Shown here in pieces: positions 20,131-28,672 of a stretch of 64,000 nucleotides of DNA; within the stretch, counting starts at the first letter, position 1, and each line of letters begins with the position of its first letter. The stretch is from the NCBI GenBank assembly GCA_965215355.1, contig CBDCDJ010000007.1, positions 620,001 to 684,000 on the forward strand, given 5' to 3'. Source of the DNA: CBDCDJ01 sp965215355. GTDB taxonomy: Bacteria > Deinococcota > Deinococci > Deinococcales > Trueperaceae. A program made the position numbers and the translations under genes. The notes beneath the pieces were generated by a model that did not search any database, was not told where the DNA came from, and saw only the letters and a list, made by a program, of their open reading frames with translations.

Positions 20131-21324
20131 GTGAGCGCGGGCGGCGGCGAACCCGTCGGCGAGCACAAGCGCTACATGGCGAGGGCCGTAGAGTTGGCCG
20201 AGCGCGGCCGGGGGACGGTCGCCCCCAACCCGCTGGTCGGCTGCGTCGTCGTGCGTGACGGCGACGTCGTCGGCGAGGGCTGGCACGAACGCGCGGGCGA
20301 GCCCCACGCCGAGGTCCACGCCCTGCGCCAAGCGGGAGACGCCGCCAAAAACGCGACGGTCTACGTGACCTTGGAGCCCTGCAACCACACGGGCCGCACG
20401 CCGCCCTGCGTGGACGCGCTGCTCGAGGCGGGCGTGCGGCGCGTCGTCATCGCCGCGCTCGACCCGAACCCGCAAGCCGCGGGCGGCGCGAGGCGCTTGC
20501 AAGCCGCGGGCGTCGAGGTCGTCACGGGGGTGCTGGAGGAAGAAGCAAAGTGCCAGAACGAAACCTTTCGCACCGCGTACCGTAAGCCCGGCAGCCAAAG
20601 CAATCTCGAAAACCACCCTCACCGTCCCTTCGTCCTCTACAAGACGGCCATGACCTTGGACGGCAAGCTCGCCACCCGCACCGGGCAGTCGCGCTGGATT
20701 ACCGGAGAGCGGGCACGCGAACTCGTCCACGTCTGGCGCAGCGAGATGGACGCGGTCGTGGTGGGCGTCAACACGGTGCTCTTAGACGACCCGTTGCTGA
20801 CGAGCCGTTTGGCAACCGGCCGCACGCCCGTCAAGGTCGTTTTCGACTCGGTCGCGCGCACCCCGCCGACGGCCCGACTGTTCGAGTCCGACGCGCAGGG
20901 TGTCGCGCCCAACGTCGTCGTCTACACGACCGAAAAAGCTTCCGAAGCGAGGGTGCGACTTCTGAAAGACGCGGGCGCGACGGTTCTTACGCTGCCGACG
21001 CGGCGCGAGCGCACGGACGTCGGCGCGGCGTTGCAAGACCTCAAAAACAGACGCGTCGGCAGCTTGTTGTTGGAGGGCGGCGGCACCCTCGCCTGGGCCT
21101 TTTTCGAGGCTCGAGCGGTCGACCGGGTCGCCTGGTTTATCGGCCCAAAACTGCTGGGCGGGGGCGGCTCGAGCCCTCTGGGCGGGCTGGGCGTCGCCGG
21201 CATGGCCGAGGCCATCACCCTTGTCGACATGCAGACCGAGCAGCTCGACGACGACCTCCTCATCACCGGGCGCGTTCGCTACCCCGAAGTCGCCACCGAA
21301 GACACGACGGCGGGGGTGGTGTGA
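20131..21324 (+). CDS. ribD: Bifunctional riboflavin deaminase/reductase RibD
   Basis: 397 residues. The N-terminal zinc deaminase has HAEVHAL and PCNHTGRTPPC (near residues 50 and 79). The C-terminal reductase begins at RPFVLYKTAMTLDGKLATRT (near 168) and carries the GSLLLEGGGTLAWAFF NADPH-binding segment. It converts the GTP-cyclohydrolase product to 5-amino-6-ribitylamino-uracil phosphate. GTG 20131 has GAGGT upstream. The stop overlaps the ribE ATG (TGATG). Confidence 0.96.
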   Translation: MSAGGGEPVGEHKRYMARAVELAERGRGTVAPNPLVGCVVVRDGDVVGEGWHERAGEPHAEVHALRQAGDAAKNATVYVTLEPCNHTGRTPPCVDALLEAGVRRVVIAALDPNPQAAGGARRLQAAGVEVVTGVLEEEAKCQNETFRTAYRKPGSQSNLENHPHRPFVLYKTAMTLDGKLATRTGQSRWITGERARELVHVWRSEMDAVVVGVNTVLLDDPLLTSRLATGRTPVKVVFDSVARTPPTARLFESDAQGVAPNVVVYTTEKASEARVRLLKDAGATVLTLPTRRERTDVGAALQDLKNRRVGSLLLEGGGTLAWAFFEARAVDRVAWFIGPKLLGGGGSSPLGGLGVAGMAEAITLVDMQTEQLDDDLLITGRVRYPEVATEDTTAGVV

Positions 21325-22004
21325 TGTTCACCGGCATCGTCGAAGAAGTGGGGGAAGTTCTACGCGTCGCCGAAACCGGCGGCGACCTGCGGCTCAAAAT
21401 CGGGGCTGAGAAGGTGTTGGAAGGTTTGGAAATTGGGGATTCCGTGGCGGTGAGCGGCTGTTGTTTGACCGCTGTAACCAAAGACGAAAACGGCTTCGAG
21501 GTCGAGCTTTCCAAAGAGACCGTCGCCAAGACCGCACCACGTTGGCAACAGGGAAAAAGTGTCAACTTGGAGCGGGCCATGCGTTTGGGCGACCGCTTGG
21601 GCGGGCACATCGTCAGCGGCCACGTCGAGGCGACGGGCACGGTCTTGTCGGTGGTCGCGGAACCGGGCGCTTACGTGCTGACGGTGCGGGCCGCGCCAAA
21701 CTTAGCCAGGTACCTCATCCCCAAAGGCAGCGTCACGGTGGACGGCGTGAGTTTGACGCTCGTCGACGTGGGCGGGCCGGGGGGCTCGAGCCCGCAGCTC
21801 GCCCCCGAAGAATTCACGCTCTGGCTCATCCCGCACACGCTTTTCGTCACGACCCTGGGCGAGTTGCGACCGGGTGACACGGTCAACCTGGAAGCCGACC
21901 TCGTCGCCAAGTACGTCGAGCGGTTGACATTGATAAGGGAAGTGCCGAGTACCGAGTTGAAAGTAGCCAGTGAACTCGAGCCGGAGGTCGGCCGTGTCCG
22001 CTGA
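21324..22004 (+). CDS. ribE: Riboflavin synthase alpha subunit
   Basis: 226 residues with two tandem lumazine-binding barrels: MFTGIVEEVGEVLRV (first) and GHIVSGHVEATGTVLSV (second). Motifs GDSVAVSGCCLTAV and GSVTVDGVSLTLVDV are typical. It dismutates two 6,7-dimethyl-8-ribityllumazines to riboflavin. ATG at 21324 overlaps the ribD stop. The C-terminal tail contains an 18-bp repeat also found at 13420-13437. Confidence 0.95.
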   Translation: MFTGIVEEVGEVLRVAETGGDLRLKIGAEKVLEGLEIGDSVAVSGCCLTAVTKDENGFEVELSKETVAKTAPRWQQGKSVNLERAMRLGDRLGGHIVSGHVEATGTVLSVVAEPGAYVLTVRAAPNLARYLIPKGSVTVDGVSLTLVDVGGPGGSSPQLAPEEFTLWLIPHTLFVTTLGELRPGDTVNLEADLVAKYVERLTLIREVPSTELKVASELEPEVGRVR

Positions 22005-23202
22005 CCCGAGCCTCGCCACCGTCGCGGAACTCTTGGCCGAACTGCGCGCGGGCAAGCCGGTCATCATCGTCGACGACGAGGCGCGCGAGAACGAGGGCGA
22101 CCTCATCATCCCGGCCGAGAAGGTCACGCCCGAACTTCTCGCTTTTACGATTCGCTACACGGGCGGGGTGATTTGCCTGGCCATGCCGAACGAGTTAGCC
22201 GACCATTTAGAGCTGCCCCCGATGGTGCAGCACAACACCGCCCGGCGCGGCACCGCTTACACCGTGTCCATCGAGGCGAAAGAGGGCGTCGACACCGGCA
22301 TCAGCGCTCGTGACCGCGCGACGACGATTTTGGCGACCGTGCGTGACGGCGTGACCGCGGCCGACTTAGCGCGGCCCGGCCACGTGTTTCCACTGCGGGC
22401 GCGGGACGGCGGCGTGCTGCGCCGGGCCGGACACACCGAGGCGGCGGTGGACCTGTCGCGTCTGGCCGGTTTCAAGCCGGTCGGGGCCATCAGCGAACTC
22501 ATCCACGACGACGGCACCATGATGAGACTCCCGGCGATTCTGGAGTTCGCTCGTCAACACGGTCTCAAGGTCGGCACCATCGCCGACCTCATCGCCTACC
22601 GCTTGGAGAGCGACGGCTTCGTCGAGCGTGTCACTTCGGCTCAACTGCCGACCCCCTGGGCTGAATTCACGGTGCACGGCTACCGCGACACCCTGAACGA
22701 CAACGAGCACGTCGCCCTGTCCCTGGGCGACGTTGCCGACGGCGCGCCCGTGCTGGTGCGGATGCACTCGGAGTGTTTGACCGGCGACGCCCTCCACTCG
22801 CTGCGCTGCGACTGCGGTTTTCAGCGCGACGCCGCTTTAAAAGCCATCGCCGACGCGGGCCGCGGGCTGCTCGTCTACCTGCGGCAGGAGGGGCGCGGCA
22901 TCGGCCTGCTGAACAAAATCAGGGCCTACCACCTCCAGGACGAGGGTGCGGACACGGTCGAGGCGAACGAACAGCTCGGCTTCGCCGCCGACCTGCGCGA
23001 CTACGGCATCGGCGCGCAAATCCTGCACAGTTTGGGCGTGAAGAAGTTGCGCCTGCTGACCAACAACCCGCGCAAGGTGGCGGGCCTGGAGGGCTACGGT
23101 ATCGAAATTTTGGAGCGCGTGCCGCTACGCGCCGGTGTCAACCCCTATAACGAAAAGTACCTCGCCACCAAAGCCGCCAAGCTCGGCCACTTGATGGAGT
23201 GA
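21994..23202 (+). CDS. ribBA: Bifunctional DHBP synthase / GTP cyclohydrolase II
   Basis: 402 residues. The N-terminal RibB domain has IIVDDEARENEGDLI and the RAGHTEAAVDL segment. The C-terminal RibA domain has the zinc motif HSECLTGDALHSLRCDCGFQ and LRQEGRGIGLLNKIRAY. It supplies both riboflavin precursors from ribulose-5-phosphate and GTP. GTG 21994 is preferred: GGAGG (21984-21988) lies 5 nt upstream and the overlap with ribE is 11 bp. Lumazine synthase (ribH), often next in this operon, is missing; transposase debris follows instead. Confidence 0.95.
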   Translation: MSADPSLATVAELLAELRAGKPVIIVDDEARENEGDLIIPAEKVTPELLAFTIRYTGGVICLAMPNELADHLELPPMVQHNTARRGTAYTVSIEAKEGVDTGISARDRATTILATVRDGVTAADLARPGHVFPLRARDGGVLRRAGHTEAAVDLSRLAGFKPVGAISELIHDDGTMMRLPAILEFARQHGLKVGTIADLIAYRLESDGFVERVTSAQLPTPWAEFTVHGYRDTLNDNEHVALSLGDVADGAPVLVRMHSECLTGDALHSLRCDCGFQRDAALKAIADAGRGLLVYLRQEGRGIGLLNKIRAYHLQDEGADTVEANEQLGFAADLRDYGIGAQILHSLGVKKLRLLTNNPRKVAGLEGYGIEILERVPLRAGVNPYNEKYLATKAAKLGHLME

Positions 23203-23269
23203 AGAGAAAAAGTTGTTCGTTCTTCGTCATTCGTTCTAGAGGGTGTTTGGGTTAACCTCCACGATGTGC

Positions 23270-23430
23270 TGTTTGTGCCAGCCAAACGCCTGGTGATGAG
23301 GTCACAGCTGGCAAGGTGGCTGAAAGCCTCACTCGAGGCGGCGAGAGTTTCGTAGTCATTTGCCAATTTACGGTAGTTGCCAAGCCAGGCGAAGGTTCGC
23401 TCTACAGCCCAGCGCCGTGTTCGAATGTTC
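23270..23430 (-). pseudogene. IS5-like transposase C-terminal remnant
   Basis: The minus strand encodes RRWAVERTFAWLGNYRKL followed by ANDYETLAASSEAF and CDLITRRLA, the C-terminal part of an IS5-group DDE transposase (the glutamate of the catalytic triad is in the WAVERTF motif). The N-terminal two thirds are absent and no terminal inverted repeats are seen. Decayed insertion sequence. Confidence 0.75.
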
Positions 23431-23650
23431 CTGGTCCCTCTGCAAGAGCGTAAAGGCGTTTCTTTGCGCTGTGACCAGCTCCTTCGCAGTACCGAGGCGC
23501 TTTTCTAAGTGCGCTAGCTGCTTTCCGCAACTGCCCGTTCTCCGCAACGCGTCTTCGGACCGCGCTGTTTAGCGGTCGTCGCCTCGAGCGCTTTGACAAC
23601 ACTGCCCGACAACGCCCGGCCCGCTTTGTCAGGACCTTCGGCCTTCCAAA
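23431..23650 (-). pseudogene. Decayed transposase OrfA-like coiled-coil fragment
   Basis: Reading across one frameshift, the minus strand gives KALEATTAKQRGPKTR, VAENGQLRKAA, then LAHLEKRLGTAKELVTAQRN and LLQRDQEH. The RGPK element followed by a leucine-rich coiled coil is typical of the helix-turn-helix/linker protein encoded beside some integrase-core transposases. It abuts the IS5-like fragment. No function expected. Confidence 0.5.
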
Positions 23651-23864
23651 CACGTGTACCTGGTTTGTTTACGCCTGTTCTTAGTTCGCCACAACTAGAC
23701 CTCCAAGTTGGCAGTCGCCAGTGGGACACTACCCAGCTCCGAACGCGACGACAAGAGCTGCCATGCTTGCGCCGGTCGCAGCACCCCCGCAGGCGCTCGG
23801 AGCCGGCGCGGCGACCGAGGTAAAGAGTAGTTGCAGCTGGTCTCCCTGCGGAAGTCGGTGCTCC

Positions 23865-24806
23865 TCAGCCAGTTCTAAGCGCCGACCCCCTCGTCCTGGC
23901 GAAGTCCTCGAGGACCAGCCGCATGCCTTCGTCGAAGTCGATGCGCGGTTCCCAGCCGATAACGCGCTTGGCCTTGGAAAAGTCGGCAACTTTGCGCAGC
24001 TCTTCCAACTCACCCCGGGGGTTGGGGAGGATGTGCCTAACCTCGCCGCCGATCTTAGCAGCCACCTCGTTGACGGAAGTTTCTTGATTCGTGCCGATGT
24101 TCAAGACGGTGTTCCGGTTGGGCTCGAGTTCAGCGTCCGCCGCTAACAGGTTGGCGCGTACCACGTCTGCCACATAAGTGTAAGCGCGCGTCTGTTCACC
24201 GTCACCGTAGATCGTCATCGGCTCTCCTTGCGACTTCTGACGCAAAAACTTACCGATCACGAGCGCGTACGCTCCTTCTACCAGCTGGCGGGGGCCGTAC
24301 ACGTTGAAATAGCGGAGTGAAACGATATCCATCTCATAAATTTGGGCAAACATGGTCGCGTACTGCTCGCCGATGAGTTTGTGCAAGGCGTAGGGCGATT
24401 TGGGCTTCGTCGACATGTCCTCGGTCATAACGTGCGTGTCTTGGTCGCCGTTCACCGACGACGATGACGAGTAAATGACCCGCTTGACGCCACACACCTG
24501 TGCGGCTTGGAACACGTTCAGGGTGCCGTTCACGTTGACGTCGTGGGTGCCGATGGGGTCTTCGACCGAGCGCACCACACGCGCCCAGGCCGCCGGGTGA
24601 AACACCCAATCCACGCCCTCGAACGCGCGTTCAACCACGTTGTAGTCGGTGATCGAAGCTTCGACAAAGGTGGCCTGTGGATTTAAGTTTGCGCGGTCGC
24701 CGGTGGACAGGTCGTCCACTACCTTGACCTCGTGCCCCGCGGCGACCAGCGCATCAACCACGTGGGAACCGATAAACCCGCACCCGCCCGTTACACAACA
24801 TCTCAT
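23865..24806 (-). CDS. NAD-dependent nucleotide-sugar epimerase/dehydratase
   Basis: 313-residue extended SDR. The NAD-binding GGCGFIGSHVVDAL motif is at the N-terminus; the catalytic Ser is in YSSSSSVNG and the YxxxK pair in SPYALHKLIGEQY. C-terminal GWEPRIDFDEGMRLVLEDF is the family end. Next to a UDP-sugar C6 dehydrogenase, it may act as a C4-epimerase on UDP-(N-acetyl)hexosuronic acid, as in WbpP/TviC pathways (inference). It faces the same way as the dehydrogenase, about 130 bp downstream of it. Confidence 0.9.
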   Translation of the reverse strand: MRCCVTGGCGFIGSHVVDALVAAGHEVKVVDDLSTGDRANLNPQATFVEASITDYNVVERAFEGVDWVFHPAAWARVVRSVEDPIGTHDVNVNGTLNVFQAAQVCGVKRVIYSSSSSVNGDQDTHVMTEDMSTKPKSPYALHKLIGEQYATMFAQIYEMDIVSLRYFNVYGPRQLVEGAYALVIGKFLRQKSQGEPMTIYGDGEQTRAYTYVADVVRANLLAADAELEPNRNTVLNIGTNQETSVNEVAAKIGGEVRHILPNPRGELEELRKVADFSKAKRVIGWEPRIDFDEGMRLVLEDFARTRGSALRTG

Positions 24807-24936
24807 GCGTCACATCCTAACTCGTGGACCTCACGTGGCGGCCCAGTGTCTTCCACAATAAGCCGGCTTGACGGACAAGCGGTTTGAGCCGTCAAACGCT
24901 TGGTGCCAGACCTGTTTCGCCGCGCAGCGACAGAGT

Positions 24937-26214
24937 CTATAGACTCCAGTAGAGGGTTTGCTTCGGCAGCTGCAGTGCCCCAAGAGCACTTTTCACATCG
25001 ATCAAAACCCCCCCCGGCTTTAACAGAATTGGCAACCTCTCGGCAATCATCGCCGGGTAGGCGCGGTGCGCGACAGCCAGTATGAGCGCGTCAAGGTCTT
25101 GCAAACTGGTCCAGTCGCAAAGCTCCAAACCGTAGTGTCGCGCAGCCTCCGCTGGATTTGCCAAAGGGTCATGGAGCAGTGGCTGAATGCCGAAGCTGCG
25201 CAGCTCGCGGACGATGTCAAGAACGCGACTGTTGCGCAGGTCGGAGATGTCTTCCTTAAAGGTCAGCCCCAGCACCCCGACGCGCGCCTGACGTAGGGGC
25301 GTCTTTCCCTGCGCCAACAACCTGACCGCCTTCTGGGCGACGTAGGCGCCCATGCTGTCGTTGATACGTCGCCCAGCCAGGATGACCTGCGGATAGTAAC
25401 CGACCTCCTCGGCTTTAGAGGTGAGGTAGTACGGGTCAACGCCTATACAGTGGCCACCCACGAGTCCTGGCCTGAAGGGCAGAAAGTTCCACTTCGTACC
25501 TGCGGCCTCGAGCACGTCGCTGGTGTTCAGACCGAGTCGGTCGAAGATGAGCGCAAGTTCGTTCATCAGCGAGATGTTCAGGTCGCGCTGCGTGTTCTCG
25601 ATGACCTTGGCGGCCTCAGCCACCTTGATGCTGGGCGCCCTGTGAACGCCCGCCGGGACAATCGCGCTGTAAGCGGTGGCGACCCGGTCGAGCGTGGCGG
25701 CGTCCTCACCCGCTACCACCTTGACGACACGTTCGAGGGTGTGTTCCTTGTCGCCCGGGTTGATGCGCTCGGGGGAATAGCCGAGCTTAAAGTCAGCACG
25801 TGCCAGTCCGGAAACCCTGGCGAGGATGGGTGCACACACGTCCTCGGTGACGCCTGGGTAGACGGTCGACTCGTAGACCACCACAGAGCCCGTCGCCAGG
25901 GCCTTGCCGACCGTTTCAGAAGCCGACTGCAAGTGGCGGAGGTCCGGCTTGTTGGCGGTGTCGATCGGCGTCGGCACGGCTACCACAAAAAAGGTGGCAC
26001 CCGCGAGTGCCGCGGGGTCGGCACTGAAAGTGATGCTCGAGGACACAAGCTCATCACGCGCCACCTCGCCGGTGCGGTCCAAGCCCGCGCACAGCTCGGT
26101 GACCCGTTCATGATTGATGTCGAAGCCTACGGTGCCGGGGAAAGCCTCGGCAAATGCGAGCGCTACGGGAAGTCCTACGTAGCCCAACCCGACAACTGCC
26201 ACAGTTTCAGTCAT
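24937..26214 (-). CDS. UDP-sugar C6 dehydrogenase (TviB/WbpO-like)
   Basis: 425 residues of the UDP-glucose/GDP-mannose dehydrogenase family. NAD-binding VAVVGLGYVGLPVALAFAEA is at the N-terminus; the catalytic Cys lies in PGLVGGHCIGVDPYYLTSKA (near residue 260); GLTFKEDISDLRNSRV marks the C-terminal domain. Overall pattern is closest to UDP-GlcNAc 6-dehydrogenases of the TviB/WbpO type; substrate is inferred. With the epimerase it would make an activated uronic-acid building block for a surface polysaccharide, though no glycosyltransferases are nearby. Confidence 0.9.
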   Translation of the reverse strand: MTETVAVVGLGYVGLPVALAFAEAFPGTVGFDINHERVTELCAGLDRTGEVARDELVSSSITFSADPAALAGATFFVVAVPTPIDTANKPDLRHLQSASETVGKALATGSVVVYESTVYPGVTEDVCAPILARVSGLARADFKLGYSPERINPGDKEHTLERVVKVVAGEDAATLDRVATAYSAIVPAGVHRAPSIKVAEAAKVIENTQRDLNISLMNELALIFDRLGLNTSDVLEAAGTKWNFLPFRPGLVGGHCIGVDPYYLTSKAEEVGYYPQVILAGRRINDSMGAYVAQKAVRLLAQGKTPLRQARVGVLGLTFKEDISDLRNSRVLDIVRELRSFGIQPLLHDPLANPAEAARHYGLELCDWTSLQDLDALILAVAHRAYPAMIAERLPILLKPGGVLIDVKSALGALQLPKQTLYWSL

Positions 26215-26285
26215 AGGTCTGCACCTTAGCAGGCCTGACGGTGCGGGGACGTGACGTTTGCACAGACGAGTACCTCAGCACAAGC

Positions 26286-26500
26286 TCAAGCGTAGTTTGG
26301 AACAGAGAAGTTGAGCAGCGAGCCGACCGCAGCAAGGGCAAGCCGAGCGGCGTGAAGTCTTTCAGAGAAACAATCCTGCGGCCGCTCCTACTTGAGCTTG
26401 CGCCAAAGCACTTCGGCAGGGTTGAGGTGTGGCGAGCAAACGGCTTCAACACAGTTGAACTTGTTACCAGGCAAATCGGTGAACGCACCTGCGAACAACG
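26286..26500 (-). pseudogene. IS630-like transposase C-terminal remnant
   Basis: The minus strand reads CSPHLNPAEVLWRKLK, the C-terminal motif of IS630/Tc1-type transposases (YSPxLNPxExxWxxLK), followed by an in-frame TAG (26388-26390) and then ERPQDCFSERLHAARLAL and GSLLNFSVPNYA in the same frame. The upstream DDE part is not recognisable. Nonsense-mutated fragment of an insertion sequence. Confidence 0.65.
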
Positions 26501-26648
26501 ACACTGAAACGAAGATGGCCTACTCTCTCAGGTTAGCCTCAACTTCGGTTCTTTTCACGGCGTTCGGTCCGACAGCCTGGTGCGGTGTAGAGAGTACGGT
26601 ACGATGCGGTACATTCTCAAGAGGGCGTTCGCATCACGGAGGTGGGCA

Positions 26649-26693
26649 GTGAGGAGGTAGGCGGTGAGGAGGTAGGCGGTGAGGAGGTAGGCG
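26649..26693 (+). repeat. Three perfect 15-bp repeats carrying SD sites and mini-ORFs
   Basis: The unit GTGAGGAGGTAGGCG occurs three times exactly (26649, 26664, 26679), with a partial fourth copy before it. Each unit contains GAGGAGGT, a near-perfect Shine-Dalgarno sequence, and GTG-AGG-AGG-TAG, a three-codon reading frame with two rare Arg codons. The third unit is spaced 5 nt from the GTG of the leader ORF at 26694. Confidence 0.9.
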
Positions 26694-26804
26694 GTGACGA
26701 TTTCCGAGCTGCTCGAGGCAGTCGGGCCGGACTACGAGCCCGCACTCGAAAATCATGGCCGAGCGCGGTCGAGCGCGTTCAAGCAGACGGAGGAACAACA
26801 GTGA
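26694..26804 (+). CDS. Putative 36-residue leader peptide coupled to the lactonase
   Basis: GTG 26694 lies 5 nt after GAGGAGGT of the last repeat unit and opens a frame beginning MTISELLEAVGPDYEPALEN and ending KQTEEQQ. Its TGA (26802-26804) overlaps the lactonase GTG (26801-26803), the classic GTGA coupling arrangement. No homologue is recognised. It is either a real leader peptide controlling the lactonase or the tail of a decayed gene; the ribosome-binding site and overlap favour translation. Confidence 0.45.
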   Translation: MTISELLEAVGPDYEPALENHGRARSSAFKQTEEQQ

Positions 26805-27874
26805 GTCAGGCGTTTTTCGTCGGGTCCTACACGAACGCGGATTTTGGAGCTTACGAGGCGACAGGTGAGGGGATTTACACCTGTCAGCTCGAGCCCGCTA
26901 GCGGAAAAATGGAAGTTCTGAACTGTTTCGGGGACGTCGTAAACCCCACCTACCTGACGCTGGACAAGGCTAAAAAACATCTTTACGCCGTACACGAAAC
27001 GGGCCGGGCGGACAGCCCTTCCGTTTCGGCCCTGGCCGTCAACGACGACCTCAGCCTGAGGCGTTTGAACGTCCAGGGTGTGACGGGAGAGGGGCCGTGT
27101 CACCTGGCGCTCGACTCGAGCGAAACGTTTTTGGCGGTGGCCAACTACGGTTCGGGCGACGTGGCGCTGTTTCCTGTGCGTGAGGACGGCAGCCTGGCCG
27201 AACAAGCGGACAGCGTCCAGCACAAGGGCGGCGGCCCCCATCCCAGACAAGACGGACCCCACGCCCACGCCACCGTCTTCGGTCCCGACAGCTCCGACCC
27301 GGACGGCCAGACCCTGTTCGTGGCCGACTTGGGTCTGGACGAAATCAAAACCTATCACTTGAACCGGCGAGCGGCGCAGCTCGAGCCCTTGGGCAGCGCC
27401 AGCACGCCCCCCGGCGCGGGCCCGCGCCACTTAGCTTTTCACCCGAGCGGCGCGCACGTCTTCGTGCTGAACGAACTCGCCTCGAGCTTGAGCGTGTTTC
27501 GCCATGAAGAGGGCGCGCTCAAGCCCTTGGGCACGGTCTCCACCCTGCCCGAAGACGTCCGGGAGGAAACGACCGCCGCGGCGCTCCGCGTGCACCCGTC
27601 CGGCAGGTTCGTTTACGCGTCCAACCGGGGGCACGACAGTGTAGCGGTGTTCGCCTTCGACGCAGCGCGGCAACGTCTGAAGGTGCTTCAACACGTCGCC
27701 ACGGGTGGCAAAATCCCCCGCGACTTCGCCCTCGACCCTGCGGCTGACCTGCTGGTCGTCGCCAACCAGCAAACGAACACGCTGCGCTCCTACCGGCTGG
27801 ACGCTTCGGGCAGGCTGGAGCCCACCGGGCAGACGCTCGAGCTGGGCACGCCGGTCTGTATCGCGATGGTGTAG
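26801..27874 (+). CDS. Lactonase-family beta-propeller (6-phosphogluconolactonase type)
   Basis: 357-residue seven-bladed propeller of the YbhE/Pgl lactonase family: VGSYTNADFGAYEATGEGIY at the start, the PHPRQDGPHAHATVFGPDS metal-site loop (near 27235-27300), and PRDFALDPAADLLVVANQQ near the end. It would hydrolyse 6-phosphogluconolactone in the pentose phosphate pathway; gnd is present at 58.3 kb. GTG 26801 is chosen from GGAGG (26789-26793) and the family N-terminus; the frame remains open upstream only through the repeat array. Confidence 0.9.
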   Translation: MSQAFFVGSYTNADFGAYEATGEGIYTCQLEPASGKMEVLNCFGDVVNPTYLTLDKAKKHLYAVHETGRADSPSVSALAVNDDLSLRRLNVQGVTGEGPCHLALDSSETFLAVANYGSGDVALFPVREDGSLAEQADSVQHKGGGPHPRQDGPHAHATVFGPDSSDPDGQTLFVADLGLDEIKTYHLNRRAAQLEPLGSASTPPGAGPRHLAFHPSGAHVFVLNELASSLSVFRHEEGALKPLGTVSTLPEDVREETTAAALRVHPSGRFVYASNRGHDSVAVFAFDAARQRLKVLQHVATGGKIPRDFALDPAADLLVVANQQTNTLRSYRLDASGRLEPTGQTLELGTPVCIAMV

Positions 27875-27922
27875 CTGGGCTGGTGTAGCTGGGCTGGTGT
27901 AGCTGGGATGAGGTAGCTACGG
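27867..27922 (+). repeat. 14-bp tandem repeat over the lactonase stop codon
   Basis: Unit TGGTGTAGCTGGGC at 27867 and 27881, then TGGTGTAGCTGGGA at 27895 and a degenerate copy TGAGGTAGCTACGG at 27909. The first unit supplies the lactonase stop (TAG). No coding role; probably slippage-generated. Confidence 0.85.
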
Positions 27923-27980
27923 TGCTGTAGAGGCAAGGATAAGGCGGGGGGTACACGCATCGGCTGGGCTCCGTCGGCAA

Positions 27981-28577
27981 CTACAGGTAAACCGGTTCCA
28001 CCGCTCGGCCCGCGCCGCTGAACACAATGCTCGCCAAGTAGCTCGCGTCGGGCACCGCGTCTTCGCGGTAGGGGAGGTCCGGATAGCTTGCTCGTAGGAC
28101 GGCGCGCGTCCACTTGCGCTCAGCGGAGAGCGGCTTTACATTCTCACCCTGTTTAGACTCCCCCTGTTTGGAGAACACGCCCCCGTACACGTTGCCGCGC
28201 CGGGCGTCCAGGGCGAAGACGCCCGTCTCGTCCGCTTGCAGTTTGCCGGCGGCGACGGCCGCCAAGGTGCTCCCGCCCCCCAGCGGCACGCCGAGGCCGC
28301 GCGCGAGACCCTGCGCCGCGGCGACGCCGACGCGCAAGCCGGTGTACGAGCCCGGCCCCAGCCCCACGCCGACGCCCGTGAGCTGTCGCTTGTTCACGCC
28401 GGCTTTCTCCAACAAACGCTCGAGTTCACCCAGCAGGCGTTTGGCGTGGTCCCGCTCGACCCTTTCCTCGAAGCGAGCCAACGTGCCGCGCTCGGGTGAC
28501 CACAGCGCCAGGGCCAAGAAGGGCGTGGCGGTGTCGATGCCCAAGAAAACGCGAGCGGTTGAAAAAGAGTCCGGCAC
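27981..28577 (-). CDS. tsaB: tRNA t6A biosynthesis protein TsaB
   Basis: 198-residue ASKHA-fold protein (YeaZ) that helps TsaD and TsaE add threonylcarbamoyl to A37 of ANN-decoding tRNAs. N-terminus FLGIDTATPFLALALWSPE and GVGVGLGPGSYTGLRVGVAA are diagnostic; ALDARRGNVYGGVF follows. It contains an in-frame SKQGESKQGE duplication (15-bp units near 28145-28175). GTG start at 28577. Last gene of a leftward operon with tsaE. Confidence 0.93.
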   Translation of the reverse strand: MPDSFSTARVFLGIDTATPFLALALWSPERGTLARFEERVERDHAKRLLGELERLLEKAGVNKRQLTGVGVGLGPGSYTGLRVGVAAAQGLARGLGVPLGGGSTLAAVAAGKLQADETGVFALDARRGNVYGGVFSKQGESKQGENVKPLSAERKWTRAVLRASYPDLPYREDAVPDASYLASIVFSGAGRAVEPVYL

Positions 28578-28672
28578 AGCAAACTATAGCTCATACCGTT
28601 TTAAGCAATACCCACAAGTCGATTTTTCGGCGAGTCAACAAGTGCTCACGGCTTCTTGCTCGCTGCTGTGGT

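Noticed and set aside
26649..26693. Possible CRISPR array
   Set aside because: Units are contiguous 15-mers without spacers; the same holds for the arrays at 27867, 30490, 32382 and 33801.
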